Source: Verrucomicrobiota bacterium (lineage in GTDB: Bacteria > Verrucomicrobiota > Verrucomicrobiia > Opitutales > Opitutaceae). From it: DNA of 8,965 bases. The notes beneath the pieces are model-generated. The model saw only the letters and a program-made list of their open reading frames with translations, was not told the origin of the DNA and ran no database searches. The stretch spans positions 1-8,965 of the forward strand of contig RFJS01000167.1 of the NCBI GenBank assembly GCA_003694825.1, read 5' to 3'. Below, piece after piece: positions 1 to 6,795 of the stretch; position 1 is the first letter of the stretch; the number at the start of each line of letters is the position of its first letter. A program made the translations under genes and the position numbers.

Positions 1-237
1 CACCCGATATGAGAAACTCGCCTCTCGCTTCCTCGCATTGGTCATGCTCGCTTCCATCTGTGATTGGTTCGCAAGATAGGTTTTCGAACACACCCTAGCG
101 ACCTATCCGGCACAACGCGGTCTGTGGAAGCACCCGCAGGCCAGCATCAGTTTGACTTTTTGCATGTATTAGTTTTCTTAGGGTTCCCCGTTCGATCTAC
201 AGGGATCTTGTCTGGTTGTTTCTGTTTTCGTTACCCC
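1..237. other. Upstream region of the giant surface-protein gene; no gene seen
   Basis: No convincing gene lies here. The reading frame of the downstream protein stays open back to a TTG at 64, but the translated stretch does not look like protein, whereas a clear signal peptide begins at ATG 238. The stretch from about 150 to 235 is rich in T compared with the gene body, as expected for a promoter and leader. A TTGACT at 152-157 resembles a -35 box, but no good -10 box stands 16-18 bp downstream. No Shine-Dalgarno sequence is visible before 238. Confidence 0.5.
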
Positions 238-3200
238 ATGGCACGCTGGGCGCGGCTTCCGCTTTCTCTTTCTTCATTTCTTATTTTCGTTGCTCCGCTG
301 GTATCCGGGCAGGATATCGCGGTACAAAAAGTCATCGGCTGGGGTGATCCGGTTGAGGTGACCGCCTCGGACGGCTCCACCGTCGTGGCGAGTGCGCAGC
401 CGATCACCGCGCAGGACGCGCAGATTGGCTGGGCGGGCAGCTACCTCGGGGTGAATCTGGCTCAGGGCCCGGTGGTGTGGGATGGGAGCGTGTATGCGTT
501 GGTGGTGGGCGAAAACGTCTCGGTTCCCGGGTATACCGCGGATATTCCCAATCGCGCGGGCAATCCGCCGGAACAACCGGTGCTGAGAGCGAGCCCGCTG
601 GGGCTGGCGGTGTCGGCATCCGGGCAGGTCGCGTTCAGCGGGACGGTGGACGATCGGGCTACGCCATTGGTGGAGTCGGCCTGGGAGATCGTCGGGATCG
701 CCGGGGCGGGCAGTTTGCGGCAACTCGCGGAGTCGTCGCGCCCGGGCGTGCTGCAGGTGTTTTCTTCCGAGGGACTGGTGCGGCTCGTCGACGATATCGG
801 GCAGGTGAATACCGGGACGGGCGTGGAGACGATCGTCGGATGGCTGGACGAGAACGGCGGCGAGCAGCGCCTTTGGGGCCATGGCGACTCTGCGCCCGGG
901 GCGAGCGGACAGAAGTTTACGACCGCATTCGATGTGCTGGCGCATTTGCCCGACAAGACGCTGGTGGTGAAAGTGGACGTGTCACCCGACGGGAGTTTTG
1001 CGGATTCGGAGTCGGTGGTTTACCTCGTGGATCCTTCAGGCGTCGTGGAGTTTCTTTTCAAGATGGTGGGCGAGCCGTTCGCGGGGGTGGCCGGCCTGGT
1101 CAACGCCGGCACCATGAACATCACGGACAAGCGGGAGTTTCGCGACGCGACGAGCCTGGACATCAACACCTCTCGGGTCATCGCATTCAGTGCGCTGCTC
1201 GTCCCCACGGGAGCGACGGCGCAGAGCGCGGTGCTGCGGCGGATCTCGGCAACCGAGCGGGAGGTTGTGGCCACGGCCGGGACGGAGGCGACGCTTGCCG
1301 GGGGCGGCAGCCTTGGGGTGTTTGAGTCGGTCGACGGTTCGCGACTGAGCATCAACGATGCGGGTGATATCATCTTCGAAGGCACCCTCGTGGGAGAGAG
1401 CGGCCCGACGATCTTTCGCTACCATGCCGCCGACGGATCGTTCGAGCGCATCGGGCCGGCCCCGGGCACGGCAGTGCCTGGAGCGGCAGGCTTCGTGGTG
1501 ACGAAGGCGAGCCTGAGGGCCAGCAACGCCGCCGATCGCCTCGTGATCCGCATCGACGGTCGGGACGAGAACTTCGTGACGAAGTGGGGGTATTTTCTGC
1601 AAAAGGCGGCGGGTGGATTCGAACCGTTTATCTGGGACAAGCAGGTAACGATCGGTGGCGAGACGCTGACGCTGACCGGGTTTGTCGGCGATATTGAGTT
1701 GTCGGAGACCAACGTGGCGTCGGTGTCGGTTCCGCTGCCGAGCGGGCCGGCGGTCATCGCGGCGCAGATCGCCTCGGAGACGCCTCCGGTGGGCAACCAA
1801 TATCACTGGGACGGCGGCGCCGGCACCAACGACTGGTACACGGTCACCGGCGGTCGCAGCAATTGGGTGGACTCAGTGGGCACACCCTGGCCCACACCGC
1901 CAGGCCCGGGTTCGGATGTGTTTATCAGCACCGGCGCATCGGTGCATCTCACGCAACCCGCCACCGTGCAAAACGTCACGCTGGCCGATGAAAACGCCGA
2001 GCTGGTGGTGGCCTCGGACCTCACTTTCGAGTTTCTCCTGGATGTGCCGACGCTCTCGCAGCTCACGCTCGAGTCAGGCTCGGTAAACAGCACCGCCGGG
2101 AAGCTGCGTGTCGCCGGTGGCCTGCGCAAGACCACGGCCAGCGCCTGCCGTATCGATGTCGCCATCCTCGATTATCACGGCAACGAGTGGCAGGTGCAGC
2201 AGGGTGACCTGACGCTGCACAACGGCGAATCGTGGCTGGCCTCGGATCTGATCGAGGTGCTCGACGGCAGCCTCGTCGTGCAGGACGAAGTGACACGAGT
2301 CCAGGGCCCGGGCCTGCAACTGACCGTGCGGCAAACCGCCCAGGCAGACCTCGGCAGCAACGCCATCGTCCTGGAAAGCAATCTCGTCCTCGAGGCGGTC
2401 GATGATCTTGCGAAGATTTTTCTCGGCAAATCGGGACAGCGCCAGAATGGCACCGACCCGATCGCGTTTGTCGGCGGTACGATACAGGCACAACGCAGCC
2501 TCGAAGTGAAGGGGGCGGGGGAAATCGTGATTCGCCAGGGGTTCAGTATAGAGCCCGAGCGTGCGTTTATTATCAACACGACCGCGCCATTTGATCGACC
2601 CGGATTGATCGTCGACCTGTCCGCGGGCGATTTGATCTATTTTGATATAGACTCTCCTGAAATGGTCCTACTTTCGCGCCTTGATATACGCGGCGGGGGA
2701 GTAATCGGAAATCTGGTCAACGAGGGGCTGATCGTGGCTGGCTGCAGCGAGCATGCAGTTCGGCTGGATTGCCGCAACGAGAGCGTGATTGAGCAGGTTG
2801 GTGATGTAAACACTGGCGGGTTGATCAACGAAGCCGGCTCGACCTACAAAATAATCGAAGGAAGACTCGAGGCTTCCTACGACCCTGGCTACGGCGATCG
2901 GGTCATCTTCCGCATGGGCAGCAGGCTTGTGGCCGAAGGCACGGGAGAAGTCGCCATCCTCAATCGGGAAGACCCAACGGCACCGACAATACCGATGTTC
3001 GAGGGAGCCAATATCACCGTAACGAACGACGCCAGACTAACCCTGCATGGCACGCGCATGACGGGTGTCGTGGATGTTGCGGTCGATAAAAAGGACGGGG
3101 AGATTGTATTCGACGGTCTCGAGTTCGAGGACCTGCATATAACCGGGGATGGGCTGGCTTCCTTCTCCGGCGGGATTATCTGCCGGAAGCTGGGAGGCAA

Positions 3201-3720
3201 TGCGCAGCGCGGCGATAGCTATGCATTGATTCAGGAAGCTCCATTGTTTGTGAATACTCGGAATGTGTCGATTAAAGACGCGACGTTTTCGAGCGAGGAC
3301 GGGGCGCATTGGTTTTTCTTCGATGACGACTTCAGTTCGTTGCTCGACGAGTTCGTGATTGATACTCTCAAGGTGCAGTCGGGCGTTCTGCTCGAAGTTG
3401 CTCCTATTTCTGCCAGTGCGCGAAGCCTCGAATTGAACAGCTTCGCGCGATTCGAGGATCTTGCGCTGTTTTCCTCAGTGACGGTTGATCCTGCAATCAT
3501 GAGTACGGTGGAAAAGTCGGACCCTGAGTATCCGGAGCTTAGAGTAGAAATGACATTGTATGTAAGAAACGAGGCAGGCGGCGATCTGGTCATTGAGCCC
3601 CGGCTCGGACCAGGTCGATACGCGTTCTCTCCCTACGTTCCGATCAGGAACACCCGTCTATTTGTGCCGACAACGACTCATTTCGACCGTGAAACCAGGA
3701 CGCTCAGGAGCGGGGACTAG
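238..3720 (+). CDS. Giant secreted surface protein, N-terminal part (DUF7453-like repeats plus beta-solenoid), ended by an in-frame TAG
   Basis: This is the first 1160 codons of a very large exported protein. ATG 238 is chosen because it opens a classic signal peptide: MARWAR, a hydrophobic stretch of Leu, Ser, Phe, Ile and Val, then a likely cleavage after VSG before QDIAVQ. Residues of about 25-510 contain repeated modules with motifs such as GHGDSAPGASGQ, GDIIFEGTLVG and GPAPGTAVPGAAG, typical of DUF7453/choice-of-anchor beta-propeller-like repeats. At about residue 522 a YHWDGGAGTNDWY motif followed by PGPGSDVFIS opens a passenger-like region. From about 560 onward the sequence is beta-strand rich (short runs of the kind LVVQDE, LTLHG, VIEQVG), as in a beta-solenoid. 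Function is not identifiable; adhesion or binding of polysaccharide outside the cell is a guess. The frame continues directly after the stop into 3724-5613, so this is probably not a natural C-terminus. No Shine-Dalgarno sequence is obvious. Confidence 0.75.
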   Translation: MARWARLPLSLSSFLIFVAPLVSGQDIAVQKVIGWGDPVEVTASDGSTVVASAQPITAQDAQIGWAGSYLGVNLAQGPVVWDGSVYALVVGENVSVPGYTADIPNRAGNPPEQPVLRASPLGLAVSASGQVAFSGTVDDRATPLVESAWEIVGIAGAGSLRQLAESSRPGVLQVFSSEGLVRLVDDIGQVNTGTGVETIVGWLDENGGEQRLWGHGDSAPGASGQKFTTAFDVLAHLPDKTLVVKVDVSPDGSFADSESVVYLVDPSGVVEFLFKMVGEPFAGVAGLVNAGTMNITDKREFRDATSLDINTSRVIAFSALLVPTGATAQSAVLRRISATEREVVATAGTEATLAGGGSLGVFESVDGSRLSINDAGDIIFEGTLVGESGPTIFRYHAADGSFERIGPAPGTAVPGAAGFVVTKASLRASNAADRLVIRIDGRDENFVTKWGYFLQKAAGGFEPFIWDKQVTIGGETLTLTGFVGDIELSETNVASVSVPLPSGPAVIAAQIASETPPVGNQYHWDGGAGTNDWYTVTGGRSNWVDSVGTPWPTPPGPGSDVFISTGASVHLTQPATVQNVTLADENAELVVASDLTFEFLLDVPTLSQLTLESGSVNSTAGKLRVAGGLRKTTASACRIDVAILDYHGNEWQVQQGDLTLHNGESWLASDLIEVLDGSLVVQDEVTRVQGPGLQLTVRQTAQADLGSNAIVLESNLVLEAVDDLAKIFLGKSGQRQNGTDPIAFVGGTIQAQRSLEVKGAGEIVIRQGFSIEPERAFIINTTAPFDRPGLIVDLSAGDLIYFDIDSPEMVLLSRLDIRGGGVIGNLVNEGLIVAGCSEHAVRLDCRNESVIEQVGDVNTGGLINEAGSTYKIIEGRLEASYDPGYGDRVIFRMGSRLVAEGTGEVAILNREDPTAPTIPMFEGANITVTNDARLTLHGTRMTGVVDVAVDKKDGEIVFDGLEFEDLHITGDGLASFSGGIICRKLGGNAQRGDSYALIQEAPLFVNTRNVSIKDATFSSEDGAHWFFFDDDFSSLLDEFVIDTLKVQSGVLLEVAPISASARSLELNSFARFEDLALFSSVTVDPAIMSTVEKSDPEYPELRVEMTLYVRNEAGGDLVIEPRLGPGRYAFSPYVPIRNTRLFVPTTTHFDRETRTLRSGD
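3718..3720 (+). other. In-frame amber stop splitting the giant gene
   Basis: The TAG follows GGG GAC and precedes GTA ATG CTC. The codons on both sides are in the same frame and both translate into similar beta-strand-rich sequence (TRTLRSGD, stop, VMLDDEGQLAF). One base change to TAT or TAC would restore Tyr and give GDYVMLDDEG, a natural beta-strand. A point nonsense mutation, a sequencing error and stop-codon readthrough all fit. No known readthrough signal was recognised. Confidence 0.85.
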
Positions 3721-3723
3721 GTA

Positions 3724-5613
3724 ATGCTCGACGACGAAGGGCAATTGGCTTTTGATCCGCCTTCGGTTAATCCCTGGGATCATCTGCCCATCATTACGAT
3801 CGGCGGAAGTGCGAAACTCACACTCAAAAAGCGCGTCCCGGGGCAGGCTCAAATCGCACCCGGTTTCCCGAACCGTAACGACCCGCTCATCGTCGAGGGG
3901 AAGCTCTCGCTGTTCGGCACGATCGTCGAAATGAACGGCAATTTACTCACGGTCGATGGCGGACGCATATCGTTGTTTGATGGCGCTGAGATTCGAGGTG
4001 CTCTGAAGGCCGTCTCGCCGGAAATCGATGGTGTTCTCGAGCTTGCCCGGCTCGACGGCAATGTGCGTGTCACCGGCAATGCCGAGATCGACGGGACCCT
4101 CGGAGTGGGGGCGTCGCCGGGATCCGGCTTTTTCGGTGGCGACCTCACGTTCGGCCCCAACGGCCGCTTCGAGGTCGAAATCGGTGGGCTCGAGCCCGCC
4201 TACGACTTCGATCAGGTGACCGTTGGCGGCACCACCGCGCTGCAGGAGGGCGCGATGATCGAGGTCACGCTCATCGATCCGAACCCGGACGACGTCGTCG
4301 ACGAAATCTTCCTCCCGCGTACCGGCGACGTCTTTGATTTTCTCGCCACGGGCGACCTGCTGTTACCGGCGGGCAAGACGCTCAACGACGTCGTGCAATT
4401 CACCAACCTGCCCGATGGGGTGACTTTCGATTTCCAGACCACCACCGTCGATGGTGTCACGCGGATCGCGCTGGCGGCGAACTCTACGCTGCCGCCACCC
4501 GCCGGGCCGCGCATCCTCGCGCATCCGCATGCGACCTCCACAACCGCCGGAGGAGCATCCACCTTTACCGTCAGCGTCGGGAGCGCGCCTGGCACGACGT
4601 ATCAGTGGCGCAAGGACGGGATTGATATTCCCGGGGCCAACGGTCCTACGCTCACGTTGCCCGCCACGCAGTCCTTTGACGCAGGCGACTACTCGGTGGT
4701 CGTGACCGCGGGCGGCGTCTCGGTGGAAAGCAAGCTCGCGCATCTCGAAGTGGCGCCCGCGCCGCCGTCGAACGCGCGCCTGCTCAACCTCTCCACCCGT
4801 GGGCAGGTGCTCACGGGAGCCAACGTGCTCATTCCCGGATTCGTCATCACCGGGACCTCGAACAAAAAGCTGCTGCTGCGCGCAGTGGGACCGCGGCTGG
4901 GCGACTTCGGCGTGCCCGATCCGCTGGCCGATCCGATGTTGACCCTGAAACAAAACGTGGGCGGCGGCGACGTCGACTTCGCCACCAACGACAACTGGGG
5001 CAGCAACGCCAACGCGGCGGACATCGCCACGACCAGCGCGATGGTGGGCGCCTTCGACCTGCTTCCCAACAGCGCCGACGCCGCATTGCTGTTGGACCTG
5101 CCGCCGGGTCAATACACCGCCATTGCCGAGGGGGTGGGTGCGACCTCGGGCGTGAGCATTGTTGAACTCTACGCTGCGGACACCGCCGCCTCCGATTCGC
5201 AGCTTATCAACATCTCCACCCGTGGCTTTGCTGGCGCAGGCGACGCGGTGATCATCCCTGGCTTCGTCATCTCTCCGGAGGGACCGAAAACGGTGCTCGT
5301 GAGGGTCATTGGCCCGACGCTGGGCAGCTTTGGTGTGCCCGGCGCGATGGTCGACCCGCAGCTGACGATCTTGCGCAGCGAACTGGACGGAAGCCAGACG
5401 GAGCTGATCGCCAATGACGACTGGAGCGACAGCCCGGACGCGGCCAACACAGCGGCGGTGGCGACCCAGGTCGGCGCCTTCGACCTGCTCGCCGACGGCA
5501 AGGACGCCGCCGTGGTGGTCACGCTCGAACCCGGCGCCTACACCGTAGTCGGCTCCAGCGCCGTCGCTGAAGGCACCGGCGTGGTCCTCGTCGAAGTGTA
5601 TATCGTACCATAA
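3724..5613 (+). CDS. Giant surface protein, C-terminal part (beta-solenoid end, Ig-like domain, two tandem C-terminal modules)
   Basis: 629 codons in the same frame as the upstream segment and three bases after its TAG. It has no signal peptide, so as a separate protein it could not be exported by the general route. This supports one interrupted gene of about 1791 codons rather than two genes. Residues of about 1-255 continue the beta-solenoid (for example GGDLTFGPNGRFEVEIGG). Residues of about 261-345 form an Ig-like domain, with TTYQWRKDG and the FDAGDYSVVVT strand as hallmarks. Residues 350-489 and 490-629 are two tandem copies of a module with the pattern N-S-T-R-G, GFVI, RAVGP or RVIGP, FGVP, DNW or DDW, VGAFDLL and VE-Y. 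This module often ends surface proteins of Opitutaceae and relatives, probably for attachment or secretion, though its role is not established. GGGGA at 3712-3716 lies 7 nt before ATG 3724 and could allow weak reinitiation. No PEP-CTERM or LPXTG tag is present. Confidence 0.7.
   Translation: MLDDEGQLAFDPPSVNPWDHLPIITIGGSAKLTLKKRVPGQAQIAPGFPNRNDPLIVEGKLSLFGTIVEMNGNLLTVDGGRISLFDGAEIRGALKAVSPEIDGVLELARLDGNVRVTGNAEIDGTLGVGASPGSGFFGGDLTFGPNGRFEVEIGGLEPAYDFDQVTVGGTTALQEGAMIEVTLIDPNPDDVVDEIFLPRTGDVFDFLATGDLLLPAGKTLNDVVQFTNLPDGVTFDFQTTTVDGVTRIALAANSTLPPPAGPRILAHPHATSTTAGGASTFTVSVGSAPGTTYQWRKDGIDIPGANGPTLTLPATQSFDAGDYSVVVTAGGVSVESKLAHLEVAPAPPSNARLLNLSTRGQVLTGANVLIPGFVITGTSNKKLLLRAVGPRLGDFGVPDPLADPMLTLKQNVGGGDVDFATNDNWGSNANAADIATTSAMVGAFDLLPNSADAALLLDLPPGQYTAIAEGVGATSGVSIVELYAADTAASDSQLINISTRGFAGAGDAVIIPGFVISPEGPKTVLVRVIGPTLGSFGVPGAMVDPQLTILRSELDGSQTELIANDDWSDSPDAANTAAVATQVGAFDLLADGKDAAVVVTLEPGAYTVVGSSAVAEGTGVVLVEVYIVP
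4771..5610 (+). repeat. Tandem duplicated C-terminal protein module (about 140 residues, two copies)
   Basis: Copy A (4771-5190) and copy B (5191-5610) encode the same fold pattern. Aligned landmarks are LLNLSTRG with LINISTRG, VLIPGFVITG with VIIPGFVISP, RAVGPRLGDFGVP with RVIGPTLGSFGVP, NDNWGS with NDDWSD, MVGAFDLL with QVGAFDLL, and PPGQYTAIA with EPGAYTVVG. The copies have diverged strongly, so the duplication is old and was kept by selection at the protein level. Confidence 0.85.
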
Positions 5614-5778
5614 ACACCGCGGCCGCTTCGAGGTGAGCCGGGCCCCGGAACACAACCGAGGTCAGCGCGCCACCATCAACACGTCGCCCAACGCGAAACC
5701 GTTCGCAATCGCAACAGTCGCGCGGCCCGCGCCTCCGGCGATCCCGGTGCTTGGGCTGCCCGCTTACACCGTGGCGAC
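5614..5778 (+). other. Intergenic stretch with a coding-like remnant in frame 2
   Basis: No complete gene is present. Read from 5618 in the frame CGC GGC CGC TTC, the sequence stays open to TGA 5807-5809 and has mostly G or C in third positions. It encodes GRFEVSRAPEHN and later GLPAYTVATLPSG. The LPAYTVATL string resembles the last strand of some glycoside-hydrolase C-terminal beta-sandwich domains (the LPA-SVTTL pattern), so this may be a gene remnant. No start codon or Shine-Dalgarno sequence is evident. Chance openness of GC-rich DNA is also possible. Confidence 0.25.
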
Positions 5779-5825
5779 GCTCCCTTCGGGTTTGTCACGT
5801 ATTACGTGACAAACCCGAAGGGAGC
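5779..5825. repeat. Perfect 23-bp inverted repeat with a one-base centre
   Basis: Arms 5779-5801 and 5803-5825 are perfectly complementary around T5802. Each arm contains CCCTTCGGGTTTGTCACGTA or its complement. Pairing stops at both ends (C5778 against A5826). It lies 166 bp after the giant gene and about 98 bp before the direct repeats. It could terminate transcription from either side, but it has no T-tract, and a perfect palindrome of this length is more typical of a small intergenic repeat or mobile-element end. Confidence 0.85.
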
Positions 5826-5922
5826 AGGCAGCACAAATTCAAGAATATGTTCGCGGTGCGTAACGAGGGCTTTTCCTGGGCGGGTAGGGAGCCCCACGGT
5901 CCCGCAGGGCTTGCGATTGGGG

Positions 5923-6051
5923 TGCTTTGCACTCGCGCGTTGCGCGCCCCATCTTCGCTCGTGCCTCGCTTCGTCGAACCGGTTGGGTTCGAACCCCACC
6001 GTCGGATGGCAGGTACTGTTTCGTTTGGTCGATTTCCGTGGGTCGTTAGCG
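5923..6051 (+). repeat. Direct repeat element, copy 1 (129 bp)
   Basis: It aligns without gaps to 6100-6228 at an offset of 177 bp. By hand there are about 12 differences over 129 bp, and only three in the first 84. Conserved internal features are a GCGCG-TT-GCGCG hairpin near the start, and a TCGAACC arm followed by the 12-bp palindrome GGGTTCGAACCC at 5985-5996. Read on the minus strand it gives a PTVGFEPN-type string, the kind of spurious peptide that intergenic repeats often yield, so the ORF there is not counted as a gene. Confidence 0.85.
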
Positions 6052-6060
6052 GAAGTTAAG

Positions 6061-6795
6061 ATGGTGGCGGAGAGGGTGGGATTGGCGACCTTCGGTCGAT
6101 GCTTTGCACTTGCGCGTTGCGCGCCCCATCTTCGCTCGTGCCTCGCTCCGTCGAACCCGTTGGGTTCGAACCCCACCGTCGGAAGGCGGGTCCTGTTTCG
6201 TCTGGTCGGTTTTCGCGGGTCGCTGGCGTCGGCCTATGGCGGTGGCGGTCGCAATCCTCCGAAGCGTCCGAACGTCCTGCGGCTGCGGCTGGCCACGCTC
6301 GCGGACGACGCCGGGGCGGGGGACGAGCTGCCGGCGGATGGTCTCGAGCGCGATGAGTTGATCGCGATTCGTTGCAACATCGATGATGCCGGAGGGGAGT
6401 TGCTCGGTGCTGATTTTGTGGATGCCGCCCTGGCGGCTGGTGCGCGCGACGTGGTGATCTGTCCTGCTGTCATGAAAAAGGGTCGTCCGGGCCACGTCGT
6501 GGAAGTGCTTGCGGAGCCGGATCGCGCGGAGGCGTTGGCCCTGTTTCTTTTGGAGAATACCACCACGATCGGCGTGCGGATGGCACCCGTGCGGCGGTGG
6601 AAGCTGCCGCGTGAGGCCGGCCGTGTGAAGACCGCCTATGGCGAAGTGGCCGTCAAGACGGTGCGTTTGCCGGGCGGGACCGTGCGGACGACGCCGGAGT
6701 ACTCGTCGTGTCGCGAGGTTGCCGGGGCCGCCGGGGTGCCGGTGCAGCGGGTGTATCGCGCGGCGATGCAACAATCAAGAGGGCAGGAGGCATGA
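6061..6795 (+). CDS. larC: LarC C-terminal (LarC2) domain of nickel-insertion protein, 5'-truncated
   Basis: The C-terminal domain of LarC, the CTP-dependent nickel insertase that completes the nickel-pincer nucleotide cofactor of lactate racemase and related enzymes. With ATG 6061 (the only in-frame ATG before the homology) it has 244 residues, but LarC-like sequence begins only at about residue 58 (nt 6232) with AYGGGGRNPPKRPNVLR, the hinge between LarC1 and LarC2. Diagnostic motifs follow: CNIDDAGGELLG (about 105-116), AGARDVVICPAVMKKGRPG, TTTIGVRM (about 167-174), an AYGEVAVKTV strand and PEYSSCREVA (about 212-221). The N-terminal nickel-binding LarC1 half of roughly 250 residues is absent, and nothing like it lies upstream. 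Residues before 58 are translated repeat DNA. It is either a 5'-truncated pseudogene or a stand-alone LarC2 partnered by a LarC1 elsewhere. It overlaps the next gene by 4 bp, which implies co-transcription. Confidence 0.7.
   Translation: MVAERVGLATFGRCFALARCAPHLRSCLAPSNPLGSNPTVGRRVLFRLVGFRGSLASAYGGGGRNPPKRPNVLRLRLATLADDAGAGDELPADGLERDELIAIRCNIDDAGGELLGADFVDAALAAGARDVVICPAVMKKGRPGHVVEVLAEPDRAEALALFLLENTTTIGVRMAPVRRWKLPREAGRVKTAYGEVAVKTVRLPGGTVRTTPEYSSCREVAGAAGVPVQRVYRAAMQQSRGQEA
6100..6228 (+). repeat. Direct repeat element, copy 2 (129 bp), abutting the larC fragment
   Basis: Second copy of the element at 5923-6051. Here the internal inverted repeat is stronger: TCGAACCC, loop GTT, GGGTTCGA, and it overlaps the palindrome GGGTTCGAACCC at 6162-6173. 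Identity between the copies ends at 6228, and recognisable LarC homology starts at about 6232. The 48-bp spacer 6052-6099 between the copies holds the in-frame ATG 6061. Confidence 0.85.

Noticed and set aside
152..181. TTGACT as a -35 box of a sigma-70 promoter
   Set aside because: The best hexamer 17-18 bp downstream matches TATAAT at no more than three of six positions.
64..237. TTG start at 64 giving a 58-residue N-terminal extension
   Set aside because: The extension lacks any recognisable feature, while ATG 238 opens a standard signal peptide.
477..1325. 282-codon plus-strand ORF in another frame of the giant gene
   Set aside because: Arg/Gly-rich shadow of the real frame, which carries recognisable repeat modules.
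4363..5655. 430-codon minus-strand ORF antisense to the C-terminal modules
   Set aside because: Rich in Arg, His and Gly with no recognisable motif, and opposite a well-supported coding frame in GC-rich DNA.
5975..6006. tRNA T-arm in the repeats (GGTTCGAACC with flanking pairs)
   Set aside because: Only a T-arm-like segment is present; there is no acceptor, D or anticodon arm upstream. It occurs in both repeat copies as part of the element's own palindrome.
5802..6176. Minus-strand ORF with PTVGFEPN repeats
   Set aside because: It is a translation of the intergenic direct repeats and the palindrome; it has no domain and resembles known spurious repeat-derived peptides.
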